In this document: positions 7,232 through 16,336 of the stretch, piece after piece
How the letters are laid out: each line of letters opens with the position of its first letter
How positions within the stretch are numbered: position 1 is the first letter of the stretch
Assembly: GCF_001687585.2 (NCBI RefSeq)
Contig: NZ_CP016537.2
Span: 220,001 to 284,000 of the forward strand
Direction: 5' to 3'
Source: Planococcus halocryophilus
Lineage (GTDB): Bacteria; Bacillota; Bacilli; Bacillales_A; Planococcaceae
DNA: 64,000 nucleotides
Made by a program: the position numbers and the translations under genes
Notes under the pieces: generated by a model
Database searches by the model: none
What the model was told of the DNA's origin: nothing
Seen by the model: only the letters and a program-made list of their open reading frames with translations

Positions 7232-8386
7232 ATGCACATCTTCGTTTTAGGAACAGGCATGATTGGTACTACGGTAGTAACAGAGTTAGCTAAATATGCT
7301 GGTGCAGAAAAGGTTACAGCTGTCGATATCAATCAATCCAGCATTGATAAATGCTTAGCTATCGCTAAAAGTTCACGAGTGTTTGGTAAAGTGGCGGAAC
7401 TAGCGACAGAAAAAGATATTGCCGAAGTGCTGAAAGGCGCTGACATTGCGATAGCATGCCTTCCCCATTCATTGAGTGTTGCAGCTATCAAAGCAGCAAT
7501 TGCATCAAATTGTCATTTGATTGATTTAGTGGGATCCCGATTTCCTGAAAAAATGGCAATGCATCAACAAGCACAACAAGCAGGGGTGTTGATTGTCCCA
7601 GGCTGTGGTGTAGCACCAGGCATTACTAACTTTCTGGCAGCACAAGGAATCGAACTGCTAGACGAAGCACAAGAAGCTGTATTGGCCTGTGGGGGGGTTC
7701 CGAAATATCCGGATCCCCCTTTAGGGTATCAAGTCGTTTATCGTCTTGAAAGTATGCTGGATCTTTATACGAAACCGGCAACCATTATTCAAGCGGGCAA
7801 AATTGTTGAATTAGCACCACTGTCTGGATTAGAAGAAATGAGTTTTCCAGAACCAGTAGGTCTGTGTGAAACGGTTATTACCGACGCTCATAGCACTGCA
7901 TTTATGCTTCAAGGAAAAGTGACAAATTTGGTGGAGCGAACGGTCCGGTATCCAGGGCATTGGAACAAAATGCGTGTTTTGAGTGAGTTGGGTTTTCTTG
8001 ACGATGCTCAAATTTCTATTCAAGACATAGCTATCAGTCCGAAGTCATTCGCGGAGAAAATTTTGGCACCGAAATTGTCTGGCCATTCAATCGAAGACAT
8101 CACAGTTTTAAAAGTAGAAGTGAGTGGCATGAAACAAGGTATTCAGAAAAAACACACATGGGAAATGATTGATTTATACGATCATGACCGAAAAATAACA
8201 TCCATGGCTAAAACGACAGCTATCCCGGCGATGCTGGTGGCACAATGGATTGCCGACAAAAAAATATTAGAGACAGGTGTTATTCCAATCGAAAATTTAA
8301 TTGTTCGAGAGCGATTCCAGCCATTTTTAACTGAATTGGCTCATTTAGGAATTGAGATTGGGTATAAGGAAGAAATTTTCGGTTGA
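7232..8386 (+). CDS. Lysine 6-dehydrogenase-like (saccharopine dehydrogenase family) oxidoreductase
   Basis: NAD(P)-dependent oxidoreductase of 384 residues. The Rossmann motif is at the N-terminus (VLGTGMIGTTV). A catalytic-domain segment has VPGCGVAPGITNF, then GGVPKYPDPPLGYQVVY and SMLDLYTKPA. This pattern closely follows Geobacillus-type L-lysine 6-dehydrogenase as I recall it (GVAPGM, VGGIPVRPEPPLEY, GLLDHYTDPA). The start at 7232 follows AAGGGGTGAGG; 7208 is a weaker upstream start. It is placed between the binding protein and permease genes of an amino acid importer, which suggests that the imported amino acid (lysine or a relative) is its substrate. That link is inference. Confidence 0.8.
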   Translation: MHIFVLGTGMIGTTVVTELAKYAGAEKVTAVDINQSSIDKCLAIAKSSRVFGKVAELATEKDIAEVLKGADIAIACLPHSLSVAAIKAAIASNCHLIDLVGSRFPEKMAMHQQAQQAGVLIVPGCGVAPGITNFLAAQGIELLDEAQEAVLACGGVPKYPDPPLGYQVVYRLESMLDLYTKPATIIQAGKIVELAPLSGLEEMSFPEPVGLCETVITDAHSTAFMLQGKVTNLVERTVRYPGHWNKMRVLSELGFLDDAQISIQDIAISPKSFAEKILAPKLSGHSIEDITVLKVEVSGMKQGIQKKHTWEMIDLYDHDRKITSMAKTTAIPAMLVAQWIADKKILETGVIPIENLIVRERFQPFLTELAHLGIEIGYKEEIFG

Positions 8387-8426
8387 AGAGAATAATGTTT
8401 TAACTTCTTGTCTAATGGGAGGATTT

Positions 8427-9083
8427 ATGGATTTTACAATTGTGATTGATTCATTGCCATCGTTGCTTAAAGCGACAGGAATGACGATTTTCCTTGCCGC
8501 TATCTCGATTCTGATTGCTTTAGTGATTGGTTTTCTGACAGCTATTATTCGTATTCTTAAAGTAAAAGTATTAAATGAAATCGCTGATGTATATGTATCA
8601 TTAATGCGAGGAACTCCCTTGCTCGTTCAGATTTTTGTTATTTATTATGGATTGCCTCAAGTCGGTATTGCATTAGATCCCATTTCATCAGGTATTTTAG
8701 CACTTAGTTTAAATGCTGGCGCATATTTATCTGAATCATTCAGGGCTTCTATTTTGGCAGTGGACAACGGACAGATGGAAGCTTCTATGTCGATGGGTAT
8801 GACTTATCCTCAAGCGCTAAAGAGGATTATTCTGCCACAAAGCTTGCGGATTGCCATTCCAACACTGTCCAATTCATTTATTGTCTTGATTAAAGATACT
8901 TCTTTAGTTTCTGTCATTACGGTTACAGAGTTATTGCAAATGTCGAGCCTGATTATTGCTAAAACATTCGAACCATTAACGATTTACCTAGTGGCCGCAG
9001 CGATTTATTGGATATTGATTTCGTTTTTCACAAAATTGCTAGATCGTATAGAAGTTCAGTCATCCAAATATTTGGTTAGATAA
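8427..9083 (+). CDS. Polar amino acid ABC transporter permease
   Basis: Inner membrane permease of 218 residues with about five membrane helices and the HisM/GlnP-type signature. LMRGTPLLVQIFVIYYGLP is followed by the EAA loop (EASMSMGMTYPQALKRIILPQSLR). The start at 8427 follows GGGAGG; the frame remains open to 8352, overlapping the upstream gene. It is the only permease in the operon, so the transporter would use a homodimer. It belongs with the lipoprotein at 6335 and the ATPase at 9132. Confidence 0.93.
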   Translation: MDFTIVIDSLPSLLKATGMTIFLAAISILIALVIGFLTAIIRILKVKVLNEIADVYVSLMRGTPLLVQIFVIYYGLPQVGIALDPISSGILALSLNAGAYLSESFRASILAVDNGQMEASMSMGMTYPQALKRIILPQSLRIAIPTLSNSFIVLIKDTSLVSVITVTELLQMSSLIIAKTFEPLTIYLVAAAIYWILISFFTKLLDRIEVQSSKYLVR

Positions 9084-9131
9084 GAAATTTTATGAGTTAG
9101 GAATGCCGTATAAAAGGGGATTGGTAAATAT

Positions 9132-9890
9132 ATGATAAGCGTTACCGGACTGGTGAAAAAATTTGGTTTAAATGAAGTGCTCAAAGGAATCGATTTAACA
9201 ATTGATAAAAGTGAAGTGGTAGTCATCATGGGACCAAGTGGATCAGGGAAGTCAACTTTATTGCGGTGCTTGAATTTTTTGGAAGAACCGACTGAGGGAA
9301 TGATTCAAATTGGTGAATACAAAGTAAAAGCGGGCGGCAAAATCGATCGCCACCGAAAAAAAGTAATCAGGGAATTACGTAAAAAAACAGGTTTTGTTTT
9401 TCAGTCGTTTAATTTATTTCCTCACAAAACAGCGATTGAAAATATTATGGAAGGGCCTATTGCCATACATGGAAAAGATCCGAAAGAAGCTAAAACTATT
9501 GCTACCGATTTGTTAGCTAAAGTAGGATTGGCAGATCGAGCTGACCATTATCCGGCACAACTTTCTGGTGGTCAGCAACAACGTGTGGCAATTGCCCGTT
9601 CTCTTGCTTTAGATCCATTAGTTATGCTGTTTGACGAACCAACTTCAGCACTCGATCCAGAATTAGTGCGTGAAGTGCTACTGGTTATCAAGAGTCTAGC
9701 AGAAGAGGGAATGACATTGGTCATCGTGACGCATGAAATGAATTTTGCGAAAGAAGTTGCGGACCGAGTTGTGTTCATGGATGATGGAGTGATTGTAGAA
9801 CAAGGCACTTCACAGCAAATATTTGAAAATCCAACAGAAGTCAGGACAAGGCAGTTTCTATCGAAGGTTGAAGCAATTGTCTCAGAATAA
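9132..9890 (+). CDS. Polar amino acid ABC transporter ATP-binding protein
   Basis: ATPase of 252 residues energising the importer encoded upstream. It has Walker [10 protein letters not shown], the Q-loop in [17 protein letters not shown], the signature LSGGQQQR, Walker [15 protein letters not shown] and the H-loop THEM, all intact. This is the GlnQ/HisP subfamily. It is the last gene of the operon, 48 nt after the permease, and a terminator follows at once. Confidence 0.95.
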   Translation: MISVTGLVKKFGLNEVLKGIDLTIDKSEVVVIMGPSGSGKSTLLRCLNFLEEPTEGMIQIGEYKVKAGGKIDRHRKKVIRELRKKTGFVFQSFNLFPHKTAIENIMEGPIAIHGKDPKEAKTIATDLLAKVGLADRADHYPAQLSGGQQQRVAIARSLALDPLVMLFDEPTSALDPELVREVLLVIKSLAEEGMTLVIVTHEMNFAKEVADRVVFMDDGVIVEQGTSQQIFENPTEVRTRQFLSKVEAIVSE

Positions 9891-9894
9891 AGCG

Positions 9895-9922
9895 AACCGG
9901 CCATCTATGTGGCTGGTTTTTT
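9895..9922 (+). terminator. Rho-independent terminator
   Basis: AACCGGCCA and TGGCTGGTT arms around TCTATG, then a T run. It ends the amino acid importer operon. Confidence 0.9.
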
Positions 9923-9950
9923 GTTATGTTAAAACAAAAGGAGTGTAGCA

Positions 9951-10580
9951 ATGGAAACAGAAAAATTACGTATTTACGATGAACATAGAGTGGCACAAGA
10001 CATAGCTAGTCGACAGACCATTCATGAACAAGGCTATTGGTACGAAACTTTTCACTGTTGGGTGATTAGCCGTGAGGACGAGAAGGATATGATTTACTTG
10101 CAGTTACGCAGTGAAGACAAAAAGGACTTTCCAGGTCTTTTTGATATTACAGCTGCAGGACATCTATTAGCTGATGAAACGGTTAAAGACGGCGTTCGGG
10201 AAGTACGTGAAGAGCTTGGACTAAAAGTAAGCTTTAACGAGCTAATTTCTCTTGGAACCATTAAAGACCAACTAGCAATAGGCGGTTTTCTGGATAATGA
10301 GCACTGTCATTGCTTCTTATATCACAAAAAAAACAACCATGACAAAACGTTCGAGTTACAAAAGGAAGAAGTATCCGGTATGGCAAAAGTAGATTTTAAA
10401 GAATTGGCTGCTTTAGTCGCAGGAGAAAAAGAAAGAGTAGAAGTTAGAGGGTTTATGTCAACGTTAGAAGGTAGACGGGATTTTAAGAAAGAGATTAGCT
10501 TAACGGATTTGGTGCCTCATAGCTCTCTTTACTGGCAGAATATTATTGAGCAAATCAAGTTAGTATTGAGACGGATTTGA
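9951..10580 (+). CDS. Nudix hydrolase
   Basis: A 209-residue hydrolase of the Nudix superfamily, which splits nucleoside-diphosphate-linked compounds. The Nudix box is complete: G-HLLAD-E-TVKDGVR-EVREELGL near residues 68-90. The N-terminal part (YDEHRVAQDIASRQTIHEQGYWYETFH split over residues 8-34) and overall length resemble the isopentenyl-diphosphate-isomerase-like Nudix branch common in Bacillales. It stands alone with its own AAGGAGTG ribosome binding site. The substrate is not predictable. Confidence 0.85.
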   Translation: METEKLRIYDEHRVAQDIASRQTIHEQGYWYETFHCWVISREDEKDMIYLQLRSEDKKDFPGLFDITAAGHLLADETVKDGVREVREELGLKVSFNELISLGTIKDQLAIGGFLDNEHCHCFLYHKKNNHDKTFELQKEEVSGMAKVDFKELAALVAGEKERVEVRGFMSTLEGRRDFKKEISLTDLVPHSSLYWQNIIEQIKLVLRRI

Positions 10581-10638
10581 TCCGATACTTTTTCTATCCC
10601 ATCAACACTTAATCATCTGAAATACGCCTATTTATATG

Positions 10639-10740
10639 GACGCTAGCGATAGCGCGTCCACGGGGTAGACGGAGCAAAAAGACAGGTGGTTTTCCTGGCT
10701 TTTTGTGGGAGTCATCCCCAAAGCGACCAGCGCGGTTTTA
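10639..10740 (-). repeat. Structured intergenic repeat, copy B
   Basis: Reverse-complement relative of 4537-4638. Its central hairpin has arms CAAAAAG (10699-10705, minus strand) and CTTTTTG (10675-10681), again with CAGG/CCTG inside. Relative to copy A at least two base pairs changed on both sides of the stem. It lies between the Nudix gene and the convergent DUF3899 gene. Confidence 0.8.
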
Positions 10741-10770
10741 CTATCTCACACTACACAAGCAGGCAGTTTC

Positions 10771-10804
10771 AGGGCACAAGCTCTTGATAGGTTGTGCCCT
10801 TTTG
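10771..10804 (+). terminator. Rho-independent terminator
   Basis: GGGCACAA and TTGTGCCC arms with a 12-nt loop, followed by TTTT. The T run is on the plus strand, so it serves the Nudix gene side. Confidence 0.8.
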
Positions 10805-10813
10805 TCTAGCCAA

Positions 10814-11185
10814 TTAACTCAAAAAATAGATAGCAGAAGAAACGAGTAAACTACCGATAGAAAAAAGGAGTCCTATTTGTAAAAAAGCTAAGCGATTAGG
10901 AAATTCTTTGCGGAAACTTACGGATTCCAAAGAACGTTTTTCACTTTCTCGAATAAGTTGATCTTTTTTATTTGTTTTTGCGAAAAAATTTCGAGTGCTT
11001 TTTAAGAACGTTGTAAAAAACTGACCTTCGATCAATACCATCATCGAATAAATCATAATTAATAAAAGTCCTATTAAAAATAAAGCGTCAAACCAAGTCG
11101 CAAGAGTCCATTGCTTATATAGAAAGAAAGATAAAACGAACGAAGCACTTAACGAAATAAAAAATAAAATAAGTTTGAAATTCAT
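10814..11185 (-). CDS. Small membrane protein, DUF3899-like
   Basis: A 123-residue protein with three predicted membrane helices: residues ~3-21, ~33-55 and ~100-121. A basic cytoplasmic loop containing FFAKTNKKDQ lies between helices two and three. Composition and layout match the DUF3899 family of Bacillales small membrane proteins, which have no known function. It is transcribed away from the oppA gene across a 136-bp AT-rich gap. Family assignment is tentative; that it is a real membrane protein gene is well supported. Confidence 0.65.
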   Translation of the reverse strand: MNFKLILFFISLSASFVLSFFLYKQWTLATWFDALFLIGLLLIMIYSMMVLIEGQFFTTFLKSTRNFFAKTNKKDQLIRESEKRSLESVSFRKEFPNRLAFLQIGLLFSIGSLLVSSAIYFLS

Positions 11186-11321
11186 GTGAATTATTCCTTT
11201 CTAGTATCAATTAAAGATTACCATGCATTATATATATTTGAAAATTTAAACATCTTGTTGCCTAATTGTAAAATAACAATTATGATTAAAAAGAATTATC
11301 AAAATAATTGGGGGTAGGAAT

Positions 11322-12965
11322 ATGTGGAGAGATAGAAAGACGCAAATTTTCATGGTCATGATTGCATTTGTTTTATTTTTAGCAGGCTGTAACTTTAATT
11401 CTTCAGACAGTTCAAATGAAGAAAGTGGCGGCTCAGAAGGGGAAGCTGGACAAGTATTAAACATCTCAACTGCAGCAGACATCCCTACGTTAGATTCTAC
11501 AAAAGCACATGACGGAATCGCCTTTACGGTATTGAATAACGTCAATGAAGGTCTTTACCGCCAAGACGAAAACCATGAACCAATTGAAGCTTTAGTAACA
11601 GACCATACAGAAAATGAAGACAAAACTGTCCATACGTTTACATTGCGTGATTCGAACTGGAGTAACGGAGAACCAGTTACTGCACAAGATTTCGAATATG
11701 CTTGGAAACGTGTGATGAAAGATGCAAGTCCATATAGTTTTATGTTTGTTACAGCAGGTATTAAAAATGCTGAAGCCATCATGAACGAAGAAATGGACGC
11801 GGAAGATCTAGGAGTTAAAGCAATTGATGAAAAAACGTTGGAAGTTACATTAGAAGCGGCTAACCCGTTGTTCCAATCGTTAATGACGTTCCCAACATTC
11901 TTGCCTCAAAACCAAAAATTTGTTGAAGAGCAAGGCGATCAATATGCATTAGAAGCAGAAAACATCCTATTCAACGGACCATTCACATTAGTAGACTGGA
12001 CGCACGAACAAGGATGGAAATACGAAAAGAACGAAGACTACTGGGATGCAGAGGCAGTTAAGCTAGACGCTATCAATGCATACGTTGTAAAAGACCCGGC
12101 AGCTGGTATCAACTTATACGAAACAAATAAAGTTGACCGCGTGGTATTAAGTTCAGAAGCAGTAGATCAAAACAAAGGCGACGAAAACTTTGAAACAATT
12201 TTAGAGCCGGAAATCTTTTTCCTTCGCTTTAACCATAACCACCCAGTATTAGGAAACGAAAACATTCGTAAAGCCGTTAACATGGCAATCGACAAAGAAA
12301 GTTTAACAGAAGTTATTTTGAAAGACGGTTCTACTGCATTAAACGGTGTCGTTCCAAAAGGCTTCTTTACATCTCCAGCGGGCGAAGATTTCCGTGACTT
12401 AAACGGAGATTTCAACACAGGGACAATCGAAGAAGCACAAAAACTGTGGGAGCAAGGACTTGAAGAAACTGGCGCAACAGATGTAACTGTCTCTATCAAC
12501 ATCGCGGACTCAGAAGACCACAAAAAAGTAGCTGAGTATATTCAAGCGCAATTGAAAGACAATCTTCCAGGATTTAACTTAGACATAAAAGCCGTTCCGT
12601 TTGCTCAACGTCTAGAAATCGAAAAAGCAATTGAATACGATTTGTCTCTATCTTCATGGGGACCAGATTATAGCGACCCTATGACTTACTTAGATATGTG
12701 GTTAGAAGGTGGATCAGCTAACCGTATGGATTATTCAAATGAAAAAATTCAGGAATTGGTCGCATCAGCAAGAACGGAAACGGATCTTGAGAAACGTTAC
12801 CAAATGTTGTTGGACATTGAAAAAGTCTTGTTAGAAGAAGATGCGGCAATCGCACCTCTTTACCAAGGCGGAACAGCTGTATTGATGAGAAGCAAAATTA
12901 AAAATCTATTAGTGCACCCAACAGGCGCTTCATTCTCTTACAAATGGGTGACGATCGAAGAATAA
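11322..12965 (+). CDS. oppA: Oligopeptide ABC transporter, peptide-binding lipoprotein
   Basis: Family-5 solute-binding lipoprotein of 547 residues. It has a signal peptide and lipobox (LFLAGC), then the classic segments VLNISTAADIPTLDSTKAHDG, VLNNVNEGLYR and a YDLSLSSWGPDYSDPMTYLD segment typical of OppA/DppE. It captures peptides outside the cell for the OppBCD importer downstream. A strong terminator and a 270-bp gap separate it from oppB, so it may be made in excess over the membrane components. AT-rich sequence upstream probably holds the promoter. Confidence 0.94.
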   Translation: MWRDRKTQIFMVMIAFVLFLAGCNFNSSDSSNEESGGSEGEAGQVLNISTAADIPTLDSTKAHDGIAFTVLNNVNEGLYRQDENHEPIEALVTDHTENEDKTVHTFTLRDSNWSNGEPVTAQDFEYAWKRVMKDASPYSFMFVTAGIKNAEAIMNEEMDAEDLGVKAIDEKTLEVTLEAANPLFQSLMTFPTFLPQNQKFVEEQGDQYALEAENILFNGPFTLVDWTHEQGWKYEKNEDYWDAEAVKLDAINAYVVKDPAAGINLYETNKVDRVVLSSEAVDQNKGDENFETILEPEIFFLRFNHNHPVLGNENIRKAVNMAIDKESLTEVILKDGSTALNGVVPKGFFTSPAGEDFRDLNGDFNTGTIEEAQKLWEQGLEETGATDVTVSINIADSEDHKKVAEYIQAQLKDNLPGFNLDIKAVPFAQRLEIEKAIEYDLSLSSWGPDYSDPMTYLDMWLEGGSANRMDYSNEKIQELVASARTETDLEKRYQMLLDIEKVLLEEDAAIAPLYQGGTAVLMRSKIKNLLVHPTGASFSYKWVTIEE

Positions 12966-12987
12966 AAACAGGTTTGCAGCTTATAGA

Positions 12988-13028
12988 TACGAGGGTGTAG
13001 CCGGTTTACCGGGCACCCTCGTATTTTT
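12988..13028 (+). terminator. Rho-independent terminator after oppA
   Basis: ATACGAGGGTG and CACCCTCGTAT arms enclosing a smaller CCGG-based loop, followed by TTTTT. It implies that oppA is expressed apart from oppBCD, or with partial read-through. Confidence 0.9.
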
Positions 13029-13107
13029 GATAGTTTAAGAGATTGTGAATTTATTAGAATCAATAATAATCACCCATTCTTTCGCTTTTTAGCATCTCAA
13101 GCTATTT

Positions 13108-13175
13108 AGGATATGAAGCAAACTAGCGGAGACTCCCGCAGGAAAGCGGAGCTAGTTTGCGGAATACCTAGAGCA
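13108..13175. repeat. Intergenic hairpin repeat related to the Bacillales GACTCC element
   Basis: GCAAACTAGC (13118-13127) and its exact complement GCTAGTTTGC (13151-13160) bracket GGAGACTCCCGCAGGAAAGCG. The core GACTCC..GCAGG..AAGCG is also seen in the larger elements at 49155-49290 and 53080-53225. It lies between oppA and oppB. Confidence 0.6.
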
Positions 13176-13235
13176 AAATCATTCTGACGATAAACTACAC
13201 GAGCGTAATTCACCCTAAAGAACTGAGGTGTTCAC

Positions 13236-14165
13236 ATGAAACGTTATTTACTGCAGCGAATTGGCTTTATGCTCATTACACTTTTCATTATTGTCACTGC
13301 GACATTTTTCTTAATGCAGCTTTTACCTGGGACACCTTTTACCAATCCAGAAAAGTTAACCGATAGCCAATTAGCGATTTTAAATGCCAAATATGGCCTG
13401 GACCAACCAGTTGCCATGCAATACATACAGTACATTGGAAACTTGCTTCAAGGTGATTTAGGTTACTCGTTTCAACATGAAGGACGGACGGTTACAAGCA
13501 TGATCAGCGACCGGATTGGACCTTCTGCATTTATCGGCCTTCAAGCTTTAGTGTTCGGTGCTGTTATTGGATTGTTGCTCGGAATTGTTTCAGCTTTAAA
13601 ACATAACTCGATTTTGGATTATGGTTCCGTGACATTGGCTGTGTTGGGAATGTCGATTCCGTCATTCGTCTTTGCGGCGTTGTTGCAATATTACGTTGGC
13701 GTTAAATTGGGCTGGTTGCCTGTTGCTTTATGGGAAGGTTACTCCAGTACGCTGTTACCATCCATCGCTTTGTCCGTCACGGTCACAGCGACTGTTGCCA
13801 GGTTTATCCGCAGTGAGATGCTTGAAGTAATCGGACAAGATTACATCATCACAGCGAGAGCAAAAGGATTAAAAGAAAACCAAGTAATGGTCAAACACGT
13901 GATCCGCAATGCGCTAATTCCGGTTGTGACGATGTTAGGGCCGCTAGCGGTATCAATCATGACAGGTACGTTAGTTATCGAAAAGATATTCGCCGTACCA
14001 GGGCTAGGTGAACAATTCACGTTATCGATTCTTGTGCTCGACTACAGCGTAATTATGGGAATCACCATCTTTTATAGTGCGTTGTTTATTTTTGTGGTCT
14101 TTGTTGTCGATATCATTTACAGCTTATTGGATCCACGCATTAATTATAAGGGGGGAGCAGCATGA
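13236..14165 (+). CDS. oppB: Oligopeptide ABC transporter permease OppB
   Basis: A 309-residue permease with six membrane helices, starting MKRYLLQRIGFMLITLFIIV. It has the OppB hallmarks FFLMQLLPGTPF and LNAKYGLDQP near the N-terminus and the EAA loop (ARAKGLKENQVMVKHVIRNALIP). It forms the membrane channel with OppC. It overlaps oppC by 4 nt (ATGA), so the two are translationally coupled. Confidence 0.94.
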   Translation: MKRYLLQRIGFMLITLFIIVTATFFLMQLLPGTPFTNPEKLTDSQLAILNAKYGLDQPVAMQYIQYIGNLLQGDLGYSFQHEGRTVTSMISDRIGPSAFIGLQALVFGAVIGLLLGIVSALKHNSILDYGSVTLAVLGMSIPSFVFAALLQYYVGVKLGWLPVALWEGYSSTLLPSIALSVTVTATVARFIRSEMLEVIGQDYIITARAKGLKENQVMVKHVIRNALIPVVTMLGPLAVSIMTGTLVIEKIFAVPGLGEQFTLSILVLDYSVIMGITIFYSALFIFVVFVVDIIYSLLDPRINYKGGAA

Positions 14166-15220
14166 CCAAAAATACACCAAACCTTCCTCCACACCAAGAT
14201 TTACAAGTACAAAACCAATATGCGTATGATGAAATTCCGTCAGACTTATTTGTGAAAGCACCGCTTGATCATCGAAAAAGTGAAGAAATCGGAACGCCTG
14301 CTGTTTCTTTTTGGAAAGAAGCGTTTCAACGTCTCATTAAAAATAAGGGAGCGATGATTTCATTAATTTTGCTGGTCTTCTTAATTGTTTTAGCGTTAAT
14401 TGGACCTGGAATGAACGAATTTTCTTATCGCGAACAAAACTTAGCACATTCTAATTTGCCACCAAAAATTGAAGGCCTAGAGTGGATGGGCTTTAATGGT
14501 GCGAACTCACAAGGCGTCGATCAATACGCAGAGCGCGATGTTCAGATCAATTATTGGTTTGGAACTGATGAATTTGGACGCGATCTTTGGACACGCGTTT
14601 GGAGAGGTACTCAAATTTCGCTGTTTATCGCTTTAGTGGCAGCTGCACTCGATTTAGTGATTGGTGTTATTTACGGCGGTATTTCTTCTTTTTACGGGGG
14701 ACGTATAGATAACGTCATGCAACGAATCATCGAAATTCTAATGGGAATTCCAAACTTAATCGTAATTATTTTGTTTATATTGGTGTTAGAGCCTGGCATA
14801 ACGTCCATTATTTTAGCGATGGTCATAACAGGATGGGTTGGAATGGCGCGTGTTGTGCGTGGCCAAGTGCTGCAGTTGAAGGGCCAAGAGTTTGTGTTGG
14901 CTTCACGGACACTAGGAGCTTCAAACCCGAGACTCATTTCTAAGCATCTTTTGCCGAATGTCATGGGACCGATTATTGTCACGGTGATGTTCACGATTCC
15001 AACTGCGATTTTCTTTGAAGCCTTCTTAAGCTTTATCGGACTGGGGCTACAAGCACCACTGGCATCTCTAGGCGTACTCATTGAAGACGGCTACAAATCG
15101 ATGCGTTATTTCCCATATAAATTAATTTTCCCGGCCTTGGTGATCAGCATCATCATGATTTCTTTCAATTTGCTTGGCGATGGACTGCGTGATGCACTCG
15201 ATCCGAAAATGAGAAAATAA
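14162..15220 (+). CDS. oppC: Oligopeptide ABC transporter permease OppC
   Basis: A 352-residue permease. A ~55-residue hydrophilic N-terminal extension precedes FWKEAFQRLIKNKGAMISL and the six-helix domain. FGTDEFGRDLWTRVWRGTQ and the EAA loop (ASRTLGASNPRLISKHLLPN) are typical of OppC/DppC. It pairs with OppB. The extension is somewhat long but within the range for Bacillus OppC. oppD starts 14 nt downstream. Confidence 0.94.
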   Translation: MTKNTPNLPPHQDLQVQNQYAYDEIPSDLFVKAPLDHRKSEEIGTPAVSFWKEAFQRLIKNKGAMISLILLVFLIVLALIGPGMNEFSYREQNLAHSNLPPKIEGLEWMGFNGANSQGVDQYAERDVQINYWFGTDEFGRDLWTRVWRGTQISLFIALVAAALDLVIGVIYGGISSFYGGRIDNVMQRIIEILMGIPNLIVIILFILVLEPGITSIILAMVITGWVGMARVVRGQVLQLKGQEFVLASRTLGASNPRLISKHLLPNVMGPIIVTVMFTIPTAIFFEAFLSFIGLGLQAPLASLGVLIEDGYKSMRYFPYKLIFPALVISIIMISFNLLGDGLRDALDPKMRK

Positions 15221-15233
15221 AGGAGTTCCGACC

Positions 15234-16265
15234 ATGACCAATACCATTTTGACAGTCGAAGATTTGCATGTAGCGTTTAAAACTCAACACGGTAAACTGA
15301 CAGCGGTACGGGGCGTGAACTTTGAGTTGAAAAAAGGAGAAACACTGGCAATTGTTGGAGAATCGGGTTCGGGTAAATCCGTAACAGCGAAATCCATTAT
15401 GCAATTGTTACCAAAAGCGACGACCGAAGTGACAAAAGGCGATATTCATTATAATGGTGAAAGTTTATTGAAGATGTCGAAAAACCAAATCACCGATTTA
15501 CGGGGCTCGGAAATTTCGATGGTGTTTCAAGATCCTATGACTTCATTAAACCCGACAATGAAAGTCGGCAAACAGATTATGGAAGGCGTTCAGCGTCATG
15601 AACGCTTAACAAAATCTCAGGCGCGTGAACGTGCGCTAGATATGTTGAAGCTGGTGGGGATTCCGCAAGCAGAAAGTCGGCTCGATAACTACCCTCACCA
15701 GTTTTCGGGAGGGATGAGGCAACGTGTTGTAATAGCACTAGCACTTGCTTGTAACCCGAAAGTGTTGATTGCGGATGAACCGACGACTGCTTTGGATGTC
15801 ACGATTCAAGCGCAAATTCTTGAATTGATGAAAGACCTGCAAAAGAAAACCGACACGGCCATTATTTTAATCACTCATGACTTGGGCGTAGTGGCCAATA
15901 TGGCAGATCGTGTGGCTGTGATGTACGGTGGCAAAATTGTCGAACAAGGCACATTAGATGAAATTTTCTATAGCCCAAAGCATCCTTACACACTCGGACT
16001 TTTGCGTTCGATGCCAAAATTAAATGAAGACCGTGGTCAGCCGTTAATGCCAATTGCCGGTTCGCCACCCAACTTAGCAACGCTTGGAGAAGGGTGTGCA
16101 TTTGCCGCGAGGTGTCCGCATACGATGACGGTATGTCATACGTATACACCACGCGATACGGTGACGGAAACAGGGCATTCTGTAGCTTGTTGGTTACAAG
16201 ATTCACGCGTAGCTAAAGAAGCGGATAAAGCAGAACTTGTAGAGTCAGGAAGTTCTTCAACTTAA
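15234..16265 (+). CDS. oppD: Oligopeptide ABC transporter ATP-binding protein OppD
   Basis: ATPase of 343 residues with Walker A GESGSGKS, signature FSGGMRQR, Walker B VLIADEPTTALDVT and H-loop THD. The C-terminal oligopeptide/dipeptide transporter region has Cys residues (CAFAARCPHTMTVC) as in OppD/DppD. Normally OppF, a second ATPase, completes the transporter. Here a terminator follows directly and no oppF is present, so OppD must homodimerise or pair with an OppF encoded elsewhere. Confidence 0.94.
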   Translation: MTNTILTVEDLHVAFKTQHGKLTAVRGVNFELKKGETLAIVGESGSGKSVTAKSIMQLLPKATTEVTKGDIHYNGESLLKMSKNQITDLRGSEISMVFQDPMTSLNPTMKVGKQIMEGVQRHERLTKSQARERALDMLKLVGIPQAESRLDNYPHQFSGGMRQRVVIALALACNPKVLIADEPTTALDVTIQAQILELMKDLQKKTDTAIILITHDLGVVANMADRVAVMYGGKIVEQGTLDEIFYSPKHPYTLGLLRSMPKLNEDRGQPLMPIAGSPPNLATLGEGCAFAARCPHTMTVCHTYTPRDTVTETGHSVACWLQDSRVAKEADKAELVESGSSST

Positions 16266-16277
16266 TAGACATGACCA

Positions 16278-16315
16278 AAAAACCAGGAACGCCTTAATGA
16301 GGCTTTCCTGGTTTT
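16278..16315. terminator. Bidirectional terminator
   Basis: AAAACCAGGAA and TTCCTGGTTTT arms around CGCC-TTAAT-GAGGC. It lies between oppD (plus) and the NRAMP-like gene (minus), with A/T runs suited to both directions. Confidence 0.85.
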
Positions 16316-16336
16316 ATTGTTTTAAGTAGATTTATC

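Noticed and set aside
11283..11318. CodY-like box upstream of oppA (AATTATCAAAATAATT)
   Set aside because: At least four mismatches to AATTTTCWGAAAATT in an AT-rich region; not above chance.
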